A DNA stretch of 8,242 nucleotides from Phormidesmis priestleyi (lineage in GTDB: Bacteria > Cyanobacteriota > Cyanobacteriia > Phormidesmidales > Phormidesmidaceae), in NCBI GenBank assembly GCA_003242115.1, contig QBMP01000069.1, positions 3,350-11,591 on the forward strand, given 5' to 3'. Both the position numbers and the translations under genes were made by a program. The stretch's first letter is position 1, and each line of letters opens with the position of its first letter. The notes beneath the pieces are model-generated. The model worked only from the letters and a program-made list of their open reading frames with translations. It did no database searches and had not been told where the DNA came from. Shown here in pieces: positions 1 through 5,723 of this stretch.

Positions 1-236
1 GCTGACAGTGAGCGGGCTGTGAGCGGACGGTGAGTTTGTAGACTGTAAAAATGCAGACTAAAACAATTCAGTATTGATGACATAGTGACTCAATAGCAGT
101 GACTCAACGGCAGTGAACCGGCAGTGAACCCATATCTAAACTGAAGCATATTCTCTGAACTATTCAGAAATGTTAAGCGCCCTCTTTAAAACGTGTCTCT
201 CTTGAAACGTGTCCCTCTTGCAACCTATAGACATTC
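1..236. repeat. Gene-free leader with short degenerate tandem repeats
   Basis: No credible gene is present; all three forward frames stop within the first 33 bases, so only the last few codons of an upstream gene could enter. The stretch is built from a recurring AGTGA-like core. Cores at 7, 18 and 29 lie 11 bp apart (AGTGAGCGG, TGTGAGCGG, GGTGAG). Cores at 84, 98, 112 and 123 lie 14, 14 and 11 bp apart (AGTGACTCAA twice, then AGTGAACC twice). It is the 5' leader of the transporter operon and may carry its promoter, but I could not identify a convincing -35/-10 pair or an NtcA site (GTA-N8-TAC). Confidence 0.6.
189..220 (+). repeat. 16-bp tandem duplication upstream of natG
   Basis: AAACGTGTCTCTCTTG (189-204) is followed immediately by AAACGTGTCCCTCTTG (205-220), with one mismatch. 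A partial unit, CCCTCTT, precedes them at 180-186. The array ends 16 bases before the natG start codon, so it lies in or next to the translation-initiation region, where no Shine-Dalgarno sequence is visible. Confidence 0.85.
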
Positions 237-1667
237 ATGGCAAACACATCCTCCAAACCAGCCTTCAGCCTTCGAGCATTACTCCGGGATGAACGGTTTT
301 GGCAAATAGCCTTTCAGGTAATTTTAGTCATCGTCGTGGCGGCTGTTTTTTCCTATCTGTTTGGCAATCTCAACCGCAACATGTCCCGTAGCGGCATTCA
401 ATTTGGGTTTAGCTTTTTTAAGAATCCTGCAAGCTTTGCCATCGGCGAAGACCTTTTGAGCTACAGCGCCCAAGATTCTTACACAAAAGCGATTCAAACG
501 GGAATTGTCAACTCTTTACGACTGGTCGCTGCTAGCGTGATTACCGCCACGATAGTCGGCGTTGCCGCTGGGGTCGCGAGCTTTTCGGATAACTGGTTGC
601 TGCAAAAAATCAGCCGAGTTTATGTGGGCTTAGTGCGAAACGTGCCGCTATTACTTCAGCTATTTTTCTGGTATTTTGCAGTTTTTTTGGCGGCTCCGAG
701 AAAGGAAAACCAGATTGTGTTTCCAAGCCCAAATAGCCCCTGGCTGGTGATTAGCAATAACAATGTCAATACAGTTGGGCCTGGGTTGCCGGACGAAGTT
801 TGGGTGGGGATGATGCTGTTGGCTTTGTCGATGCTGCTGTTTGGGTTGCTATGGCGATCGCTCACGGCATTTCGAGAGGGACGGTTTGCGGCGGGGCTAG
901 CCGGTTGGTTCTCGCGCATTGGCAACGCCGTGATGATTGCGTTTGTTTTGCTCGCGAACTATTATCTGCTGTTTAGCAATTCAGCCGAAGATAGGCTGTT
1001 CTTTAAAGGGGCGCTGATTGCGCTATTTACCAATGCTGCGGGGCTTTGGATAGTTGCGCTAGCGGTGATGACAGCCGTCGGAATCACGCTCTGGCGGCTG
1101 CGAACTAAGGCCATGCTGGAGCGCGGGCAAGAGGGCAAAGTGTACTTGGCTGGGCTGATTGCGATCGCGCTTTTAGCCGTCGTGATTGTGCTGCTAGCCT
1201 TCGATTGGACAGTGCCCACCTTGGTTGAAGGCGGCGGAGCCACGGGCGGACTAGAAATGTCAGTGCGCTACGCTGCGGCGCTGACAGGCTTGACTTTTTA
1301 CACGGGCGCTTTTATTGCCGAAATTGTGCGCGCGGGCATTCAGTCCGTTTCCAGAGGGCAGTGGGAAGCCGCCCGCTCAGTGGGGCTCAGCAACGGCAAA
1401 GCCATGCAGCTTGTGGTATTTCCTCAGTCTTTACGGGTGATTATTCCGCCTTTGAACAGCGAATTTGCTAACCTAGCCAAAAACTCTAGCTTGGCGTTCG
1501 CAGTGGGCTACCCCGATCTTTACGCAGTTGCAAACACCACCTTTAACCAAACGGGCCGACCGATTGAGGTTTTTTTGGTGATGATGGCGACCTACCTGTC
1601 GCTCAATCTACTGATCTCTCTCAATATGAACCAGCTCAACAACGCCGTTCAATTCAAGGAGCGCTAA
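237..1667 (+). CDS. natG: Polar amino acid ABC transporter permease (NatG/AapQ/BztB type)
   Basis: This is an inner-membrane subunit of a general or polar L-amino acid importer of the AapQ/BztB/NatG family, 476 aa. Hydrophobic segments lie near residues 22-42, 88-115, 128-152, 186-206, 229-247, 264-286, 302-322, 343-366 and 441-464. The HisM-type N-terminal block (VNSLRLVAAS at 91, LVRNVPLLLQLFFWYFA at 132-148) and the ATPase-contacting EAA loop (EAARSVGLSNGKAMQ, 377-391, key Gly383) are both clear. The region between them (about 155-340) is long and hydrophobic; family members I recall are nearer 400 aa. The ATG at 237 has no evident Shine-Dalgarno sequence but gives the expected N terminus. 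natH begins 3 bases after the stop, so the two are surely co-transcribed. The symbol follows the Anabaena N-II system by family and gene order; exact amino acid specificity cannot be read from the sequence. Confidence 0.9.
   Translation: MANTSSKPAFSLRALLRDERFWQIAFQVILVIVVAAVFSYLFGNLNRNMSRSGIQFGFSFFKNPASFAIGEDLLSYSAQDSYTKAIQTGIVNSLRLVAASVITATIVGVAAGVASFSDNWLLQKISRVYVGLVRNVPLLLQLFFWYFAVFLAAPRKENQIVFPSPNSPWLVISNNNVNTVGPGLPDEVWVGMMLLALSMLLFGLLWRSLTAFREGRFAAGLAGWFSRIGNAVMIAFVLLANYYLLFSNSAEDRLFFKGALIALFTNAAGLWIVALAVMTAVGITLWRLRTKAMLERGQEGKVYLAGLIAIALLAVVIVLLAFDWTVPTLVEGGGATGGLEMSVRYAAALTGLTFYTGAFIAEIVRAGIQSVSRGQWEAARSVGLSNGKAMQLVVFPQSLRVIIPPLNSEFANLAKNSSLAFAVGYPDLYAVANTTFNQTGRPIEVFLVMMATYLSLNLLISLNMNQLNNAVQFKER
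1656..1661 (+). promoter_or_regulatory. Ribosome binding site of natH
   Basis: AAGGAG lies inside the last codons of natG, nine bases before the natH ATG at 1671. It is a strong Shine-Dalgarno match that fixes the natH start and suggests translation coupled to natG termination. Confidence 0.8.
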
Positions 1668-1670
1668 GCC

Positions 1671-3101
1671 ATGACTACAGTAAGCTCAAGACCGATAGAA
1701 CGCGGTGCGCCCAGAGTGCAGTCAATCGGGCCGGTGGCATGGAGCCGCAAGCACCTGTTTAATAGCTGGTTTAACAGTATTTTGACAATCGTGCTGGGAC
1801 TGACGCTAGGCGCAGCCCTTTTTAACCTGCTGAGCTGGGCCTTCATACAGGCGAACTGGTCCGTGGTAGCCGATAACTTCGGCAACTTTATGTCGGGGCT
1901 ATATCCACCGGAATCCTACTGGCGAATTTGGTCAGTGCTGGGGATAATCATGGGGCTTTCGGGGCTGACTTGGGGGCTACTGGCTCGCAATCAGCCGCAG
2001 CTCTTTAGCCGCAATGTGCTGATTGGACTAGGAGCGATCGCGCTGTTCTTTATTCTCTGGCCGCTGACTCGCCCACATACGCCGTATCTGATTGGGGTGC
2101 TGGTGCTGTTAGCGGTTGCCGCTGCCGCTGGTCAAGCGATTGGCCGCAAGGCTCCTGGCTCGACCAAGTGGATTTTAGCCGCGTGGCTAGTCTCTTACTT
2201 CGTTGACCTGTACTTGCTCGGCGGCGGCCCTTTCTTTGGTCGCGGCACGCTGAGTCCGAGCCTGTTTTACAGCATTATTGTCATGCTGGGCGGCGGTATC
2301 GTCGCTGGCTGGCAGCTTTCTCAGCGAATCTCTATTCCGCAGATACCCACATGGATTAGCAAAATCGTTTTGTTCCTGGTGGGTTTCATTGTCGTGTATC
2401 AGGTGCTGTGGCGATTGCCCTATGCCCTCGGCCTGGATGTTGGCCTCAAAAACGTTTCCACCAACAGTTGGGGCGGGCTGACCCTGACACTACTGTTAGC
2501 TATCAGCGGCATTGCTCTGTGCTTTCCGGCTGGAGTGTTGTTGGCGCTGGGTCGGCGCAGCAAGCTACCGATTGTTCAAGCCTTTTCAGTCGCCTACATT
2601 GAGCTGATTCGCGGCGTGCCTTTGATCTCAATTTTGTTCATGGGGCAGGTACTGATTCCACTGTTTTTACCCGAAGGAGTGCGGCCTGATCGAGTGGTTC
2701 GAGCGATTATTGGCCTCACGATATTCAGCGCCGCCTACCTAGCCGAAAATGTCCGTGCTGGTTTGCAGGCTGTGCCTCTAGGGCAAAGTGAAGCGGCGCA
2801 GTCACTGGGTCTCAATAAGCCGCTGACCACGGCGCTAATTGTGCTGCCACAGGCACTCAAAACCGCTATTCCGGCCATCGTTGGGCAGTTCATTAGCCTA
2901 TTTCAAGATACGACCTTGCTAGGGATTGTCGGGTTAGTAGAGCTGCTCGGCATCAGTCAAAACCTGTTGGCAAGTCCTACATACCTGGGCGACTATAAAG
3001 AGGGCTATGTCTTTATAGCCGCGATTTACTGGGTGTTTTGCTATGCCATGAGCTACGGCAGTCGCCGCATTGAGTCGGCGCTCAATACCGACCTCCGCTA
3101 A
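1671..3101 (+). CDS. natH: Polar amino acid ABC transporter permease (NatH/AapM/BztC type)
   Basis: This is the second membrane subunit, 476 aa, expected to form a heterodimer with NatG in the cytoplasmic membrane. The N terminus (SRKHLFNSWFNSILTI, 25-40) is typical of AapM/BztC proteins: a basic stretch before the first membrane helix at 34-58. A block of extra helices follows (about 86-104, 114-131, 139-156, 166-184, 198-215, 229-245). The conserved HisM-like domain comes last: helix 268-293, VAYIELIRGVPLISILFMGQ at 307-326, and the EAA loop EAAQSLGLNKPLTTALIVLPQ at 374-394 (Gly380). The large N-terminal block before the permease domain is normal for the AapM branch, unlike the AapQ branch. 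The start is set by AAGGAG at 1656. The ATPase gene follows 71 bp later with no obvious terminator between. Confidence 0.9.
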   Translation: MTTVSSRPIERGAPRVQSIGPVAWSRKHLFNSWFNSILTIVLGLTLGAALFNLLSWAFIQANWSVVADNFGNFMSGLYPPESYWRIWSVLGIIMGLSGLTWGLLARNQPQLFSRNVLIGLGAIALFFILWPLTRPHTPYLIGVLVLLAVAAAAGQAIGRKAPGSTKWILAAWLVSYFVDLYLLGGGPFFGRGTLSPSLFYSIIVMLGGGIVAGWQLSQRISIPQIPTWISKIVLFLVGFIVVYQVLWRLPYALGLDVGLKNVSTNSWGGLTLTLLLAISGIALCFPAGVLLALGRRSKLPIVQAFSVAYIELIRGVPLISILFMGQVLIPLFLPEGVRPDRVVRAIIGLTIFSAAYLAENVRAGLQAVPLGQSEAAQSLGLNKPLTTALIVLPQALKTAIPAIVGQFISLFQDTTLLGIVGLVELLGISQNLLASPTYLGDYKEGYVFIAAIYWVFCYAMSYGSRRIESALNTDLR

Positions 3102-3156
3102 AGCCAATTCGTCACGTTTAGCCCTTAAACCCTTACGTACTCTAAACCTTACCTAC

Positions 3157-3163
3157 AAGAGGA
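3157..3163 (+). promoter_or_regulatory. Ribosome binding site of bgtA
   Basis: AAGAGGA is centred about 12 bases before the ATG at 3173. It supports that start over the internal Met codon at residue 6. Confidence 0.65.
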
Positions 3164-3172
3164 ACCCAACCG

Positions 3173-3958
3173 ATGCCTCAGTCTGAAATGCAAGTCCCGA
3201 TCTCATCCAATAACTTTGTAGATGCTGAGGCCGTGATTGTCGCAAAAGACGTACAAAAGTGGTACGACAACGGCTTTCACGTTCTTAAAGGCGTGAGCAT
3301 GAACGTCTATAAGGGCGAAGTAGTAGTGATAATGGGGCCATCGGGTTCGGGTAAATCCACCTTCATTCGCACGTTTAACGCGCTAGAGCCCTATCAAGAA
3401 GGCAGCATCGAAATTGACGGCGTGCGGATTGCGAATGATCTCAAAGACATTGAGGCCGTGCGGCGCGAGGTCGGGATGGTGTTTCAGCAGTTCAACCTGT
3501 TTCCCCACTTAACGGTGCTGCAAAATGTCACGTTAGCGCCGATTTGGGTGCGTAGGTGGCCTAAGGCCAAAGCGGAAGAGATTGCAATGCGCTTGTTGGA
3601 TCGCGTCGGCATTGCTGAGCAAGCCTATAAGTTTCCGGGGCAAATGTCTGGCGGACAGCAGCAGCGGGTAGCGATCGCGCGATCGCTCGCCATGCAGCCC
3701 AAAGTCATGCTGTTTGATGAACCGACCTCAGCGCTAGATCCTGAAATGGTGCGCGAGGTGCTCGATGTCATGCGCAACCTTGCCAAAGACGGGATGACAA
3801 TGGTGTGTGTGACTCACGAAGTTGGCTTTGCCAAAGAAGTTGCCGATAGAGTGGTACTGATGGATGGGGGCGTGCTGGTGGAAGAAAACACCCCTGAAGA
3901 ATTTTTTAATAATCCTAGAGAAGAGAGAAGTCAGGCGTTTTTATCTCAAATTTTGTGA
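3173..3958 (+). CDS. bgtA: Amino acid ABC transporter ATP-binding protein (BgtA/AapP/BztD/GlnQ type)
   Basis: This 261-aa cytoplasmic ATPase powers the importer by dimerising on the EAA loops of NatG and NatH. All nucleotide-binding motifs are intact: aromatic A-loop near Trp30-Tyr31, Walker [10 protein letters not shown] (55-63), Q-loop [12 protein letters not shown] (103-114), ABC signature SGGQQQR (159-165), Walker B VMLFDEP (178-184, Glu183 catalytic), D-loop SALD (186-189) and switch His215 in VTHEVGFA. Length and motifs match the polar amino acid (PAAT) family of ATPases, and the N-terminal 18 residues are a short variable extension. In Anabaena, BgtA is the ATPase shared by the N-II system and the basic amino acid system. 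The symbol here rests on similarity and on gene order after natG-natH, and one ATPase could likewise serve other permeases encoded elsewhere. The stop is followed by a hairpin region. Confidence 0.93.
   Translation: MPQSEMQVPISSNNFVDAEAVIVAKDVQKWYDNGFHVLKGVSMNVYKGEVVVIMGPSGSGKSTFIRTFNALEPYQEGSIEIDGVRIANDLKDIEAVRREVGMVFQQFNLFPHLTVLQNVTLAPIWVRRWPKAKAEEIAMRLLDRVGIAEQAYKFPGQMSGGQQQRVAIARSLAMQPKVMLFDEPTSALDPEMVREVLDVMRNLAKDGMTMVCVTHEVGFAKEVADRVVLMDGGVLVEENTPEEFFNNPREERSQAFLSQIL
3671..3686. repeat. Two HIP1 octamers in direct abutment
   Basis: GCGATCGC occurs at 3671-3678 and again at 3679-3686 with no spacer, forming a 16-bp palindrome. It encodes AIARS just after the ABC signature (residues 167-171). 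HIP1 is a highly iterated palindrome of cyanobacterial genomes; single copies also lie at 854, 1161, 2034, 4042, 4531, 6466, 7363 and 7585. Confidence 0.9.
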
Positions 3959-3982
3959 GGTCTAAGCTGTGAGAGTTTATGA

Positions 3983-4025
3983 CCAAAAAGCTTGCGACTA
4001 TAAAGCCAGCTTTTTGGCTGGCTTT
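3983..4025. terminator. Convergent-gene terminator region with two competing hairpins
   Basis: The bgtA (+) and DUF937 (-) genes converge here. AAAGCCAGC (4002-4010) pairs perfectly with GCTGGCTTT (4017-4025) around the loop TTTTTG, a 9-bp stem like many cyanobacterial terminators. CCAAAAAGCT (3983-3992) also pairs perfectly with AGCTTTTTGG (4008-4017) around a 15-base loop. Bases 4008-4010 and 4017 belong to both stems, so the two full hairpins exclude each other. No long U-tract follows the 9-bp stem in either direction, so termination efficiency is uncertain. Confidence 0.65.
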
Positions 4026-4049
4026 GACGGGTAAATTGCAAGCGATCGC

Positions 4050-4565
4050 TTACATAAACTTACCGGCCATACCGAGCATATCGCCCATATCCACATCACC
4101 GTCGCCATCGGCATCTAAAAACGCGGTGAGAATAGGGTTACCGTCAGCCGCAGGCATACCCTGCTTGGCGTTACCTGAGTTTAAAAACTGCATAACTAAG
4201 GGCACAACCATTGGCAAAATGCCCTGTACTTGGTTGGTATTGAGGCTAGTTTTTTGGGTAACAGCTGAGATCATTTCGGTGAGCTGAGCGCTGTTAAATA
4301 GCTGAGGAATCACAGCCGCGCCGTTGGCAGCACCTTGTTCTATTAAAGCGCTAGCCGCCTCATCGCCTTGAGTTTGACGCTTTTCTTTGAGTGATGAGCG
4401 CACATAGCCACCAATCACAGACATAGCCTGCTGCATAGTGCCAGAATCTGCGTTGTTTTGCTGAGCAATTTGCTTAGCCGAGCCCAGAATTTGAGTCATT
4501 TTGCTGGTGCTAGCCTGACGTTTGGGGTCAGCGATCGCGCCCAAAACCTGATCGAAAAGTCCCAT
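4050..4565 (-). CDS. DUF937 family protein with C-terminal EF-hand/dockerin-like calcium loop
   Basis: This 171-aa protein starts MGLFDQVLGAIADP, a typical DUF937 opening. A Gln/Ala-rich helical body follows, with INP-like small-residue stretches such as ALIEQGAANGAAVIPQLF (73-90) and VQGILPMVVPLVMQFL (113-128). The C terminus carries DADGDGDVDMGD at 151-162, with Asp at loop positions 1, 3, 5, 7, 9 and 12, Gly at 6 and Val at 8. That matches an EF-hand or dockerin calcium loop; calcium binding is inferred, not shown. There is no signal peptide, so a cytoplasmic location is likely. The family's function is not established to my knowledge. The start is supported by AAGGA on the minus strand (4574-4578), eight bases upstream. 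It is the last of three minus-strand genes, but a 231-bp gap and its own -10-like box suggest separate transcription. Confidence 0.88.
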   Translation of the reverse strand: MGLFDQVLGAIADPKRQASTSKMTQILGSAKQIAQQNNADSGTMQQAMSVIGGYVRSSLKEKRQTQGDEAASALIEQGAANGAAVIPQLFNSAQLTEMISAVTQKTSLNTNQVQGILPMVVPLVMQFLNSGNAKQGMPAADGNPILTAFLDADGDGDVDMGDMLGMAGKFM

Positions 4566-4619
4566 ATTACAAGTCCTTGCTGTAAATTAAATAAACCGAT
4601 GAGGGGGTTACTAACGGCA

Positions 4620-4625
4620 ATTATA
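4620..4625 (-). promoter_or_regulatory. Candidate -10 box for the DUF937 gene
   Basis: Read on the minus strand this is TATAAT, a perfect -10 hexamer, about 55 bases before the DUF937 start codon. The region 16-18 bases upstream (minus-strand CTGGCT or similar) is a poor -35, so the call rests on the -10 alone. Confidence 0.4.
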
Positions 4626-4687
4626 CGATAATGGGCAAGCTAAGCCAGTACGAGCCAAACAAGAACGTCAGTGCTGTAAAGCGCTGT

Positions 4688-4781
4688 TATACTCTCGACG
4701 GCTAACGACTGGACTTTTGAAAGGCCAGAACCCCAGCAGTAGCAGGGCTAGCTAGTTCATTTCTTAGCCGTCGGCAGTATA
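4688..4781. repeat. 94-bp intergenic element bounded by an 18-bp inverted repeat
   Basis: TATACTCTCGACGGCTAA (4688-4705) pairs with TTAGCCGTCGGCAGTATA (4764-4781). Sixteen of 18 positions are Watson-Crick pairs, one is a possible G-U pair (4695/4774) and one is a C-C mismatch (4694/4775). The 58-base interior contains a second hairpin, CTGG-A-CTTT-TG-AAAG-G-CCAG (4709-4728), and the palindrome CTAGCTAG (4748-4755). It sits between the stop of the Uma2 gene and the DUF937 promoter region, and no ORF is apparent. It could be a MITE-like element (the outer TA could be a target duplication of IS630/Tc1 type), a structured small RNA, or a long-stem terminator for the Uma2 gene. Sequence alone does not decide. 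Confidence 0.7.
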
Positions 4782-4796
4782 GATAAATCAAACAGG

Positions 4797-5600
4797 CTAA
4801 AGATCATTAGGATCAATGCCCAATTCTCGAAGTTTGTCAGCTAACCGTTCGCTGCGCTGCCGTTCGGCGTGTAATGTCTGTTCTGCGACTAAAGCGGCCT
4901 GCTCTGCGACTAAAGCGACCTGTTCTGCGACTAAAGCATCTTCTGCGGAAGTAGCGACTAAAGCACCTTCTGCATCGAAAAACCGTAAGGTTTGGTTATA
5001 AAGACCGAGATGAAGCTGCAATTGTTCGCTCCACATCTGTCCATTAGCACTGGGTTCAATGGGTTGATAGTGGCCTCGCACCAAGGCAAAGCCTTGGAAT
5101 TCTTGGCTGTCTGGATCGAACCAAAAGTATTCGGGTGTCCGGAAGGTTTCGGCGTATAGCGTCTTTTTTAGGGTGCGATCTACTTCAGCAGTAGAGTCAG
5201 ACAGTAGCTCAACAATAACATTCGGATATTTGCCCTCTTCTTCCCACACCATCCAGCTTCGACGAGGGTGTGGCTGAGTATTGAGTACCACAAAAAAATC
5301 AGGGCCGCGAAAGTCTTCGTCTTTGCGCTGGCGAGGACTATAGTAAATGGTCAGGTTACCGCCTGCAAAGTAGTCTTCACGGTCTTTCCAAAGCCAGTCA
5401 AGGCAGTTGAGCAGCAGCATCATTTGCCGCAAATGCAGAGTCGTTTCCAAGGGCGGTTCATCGCTATAGAGATCGCTAGGTGGCCAAATGATACCGCTTT
5501 CATCAGCCTTTACCGCGATTTCTTCAGTTACCGTTTGGTCGAGTGGCTTGGTGAGGGTTTGATCTGAGGGGGGGTTAGGCGCAGTGGCTGAAGGAGTCAT
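4797..5600 (-). CDS. Uma2 family (DUF820) PD-(D/E)XK-fold putative endonuclease with C-terminal coiled coil
   Basis: This 267-aa protein belongs to the Uma2/DUF820 family, very abundant in cyanobacteria and placed in the PD-(D/E)XK nuclease superfamily. The first ~50 residues are a variable Thr/Pro-rich leader. The core shows GPDFFVVL (99-106, Asp101), NVIVELLSDST (127-137, Glu131), the basic helix DRTLKKTLYAE (141-151) and PEYFWFDPDSQEFQGF (156-171). Asp101, Glu131 and Lys145 or Lys146 are candidate active-site residues. The tail has three heptads ALVAEQ-V/A/T (222-242), then a charged helix ending LRELGIDPNDL, a common tail of this family and probably a coiled coil. The ATG at 5600 has no clear Shine-Dalgarno sequence, but no alternative start precedes the core. 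Whether the family cuts DNA in vivo is not established. No partner methylase lies nearby. Confidence 0.88.
   Translation of the reverse strand: MTPSATAPNPPSDQTLTKPLDQTVTEEIAVKADESGIIWPPSDLYSDEPPLETTLHLRQMMLLLNCLDWLWKDREDYFAGGNLTIYYSPRQRKDEDFRGPDFFVVLNTQPHPRRSWMVWEEEGKYPNVIVELLSDSTAEVDRTLKKTLYAETFRTPEYFWFDPDSQEFQGFALVRGHYQPIEPSANGQMWSEQLQLHLGLYNQTLRFFDAEGALVATSAEDALVAEQVALVAEQAALVAEQTLHAERQRSERLADKLRELGIDPNDL
4879..4941 (-). repeat. Three 21-bp tandem repeats within the Uma2 gene
   Basis: The plus-strand units TGTTCTGCGACTAAAGCGGCC (4879-4899), its variant at 4900-4920 and its variant at 4921-4941 differ at only a few positions. A degenerate fourth piece (GCGACTAAAGCACC) begins at 4954. In the protein they encode seven-residue units ALVAEQx, so the unit keeps frame and heptad phase; gain or loss of units would lengthen or shorten the coiled-coil tail. 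Confidence 0.9.
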
Positions 5601-5723
5601 GGCAAAACCAAGTGTTTTCAGAAGCTATTGATTTGGGGTAGCGGAGCTTGCTGCTATCACTCTAGCATCAGCGTCCTATCACGTTAGAAGCTTCTCCTAA
5701 ATAATGGCCGACACTTAGTTTGC
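5601..5723. other. Intergenic gap with a spaced 12-bp direct repeat
   Basis: This is the gap upstream of the Uma2 gene. CTATCACTCTAG (5654-5665) recurs as CTATCACGTTAG (5676-5687), two mismatches, with starts 22 bp apart (about two helical turns). This spacing would suit a regulator contacting one DNA face. I found no convincing promoter hexamers or terminator for the preceding gene here. Confidence 0.45.

Noticed and set aside
37..84. NtcA site (GTA-N8-TAC) upstream of natG
   Set aside because: GTA triplets at 37 and 71 are not followed by TAC at the required spacing.
84..131. Possible CRISPR-like array
   Set aside because: The units are 11-14 bp with no unique spacers, and no cas genes are present; these are degenerate tandem repeats.
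656..1243. Two minus-strand open frames inside natG (656-925 and 962-1243)
   Set aside because: They lie opposite a strongly conserved permease gene, have low-complexity compositions and no family resemblance; they are shadows of its codon use.
2278..2602. Alternative-frame open frames inside natH
   Set aside because: They overlap conserved membrane segments in another frame, without ribosome binding sites or recognisable domains.
3979..4287. Plus-strand open frame across the terminator and opposite the DUF937 gene
   Set aside because: It starts in the hairpin region and runs antisense to the conserved calcium-loop tail; the minus-strand gene explains the sequence better.
4688..4781. Possible tRNA or tmRNA fold
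   Set aside because: The element has branched stems but lacks the T-loop consensus, an anticodon-stem arrangement and a CCA-proximal acceptor of tRNA length.
5268..5567. Plus-strand 99-codon frame opposite the Uma2 gene
   Set aside because: It is antisense to conserved Uma2 core motifs and resembles no family I know.
4797..5600. Restriction-modification system
   Set aside because: The Uma2 protein is nuclease-fold, but no methyltransferase or specificity gene is adjacent; Uma2 genes in cyanobacteria are usually solitary.
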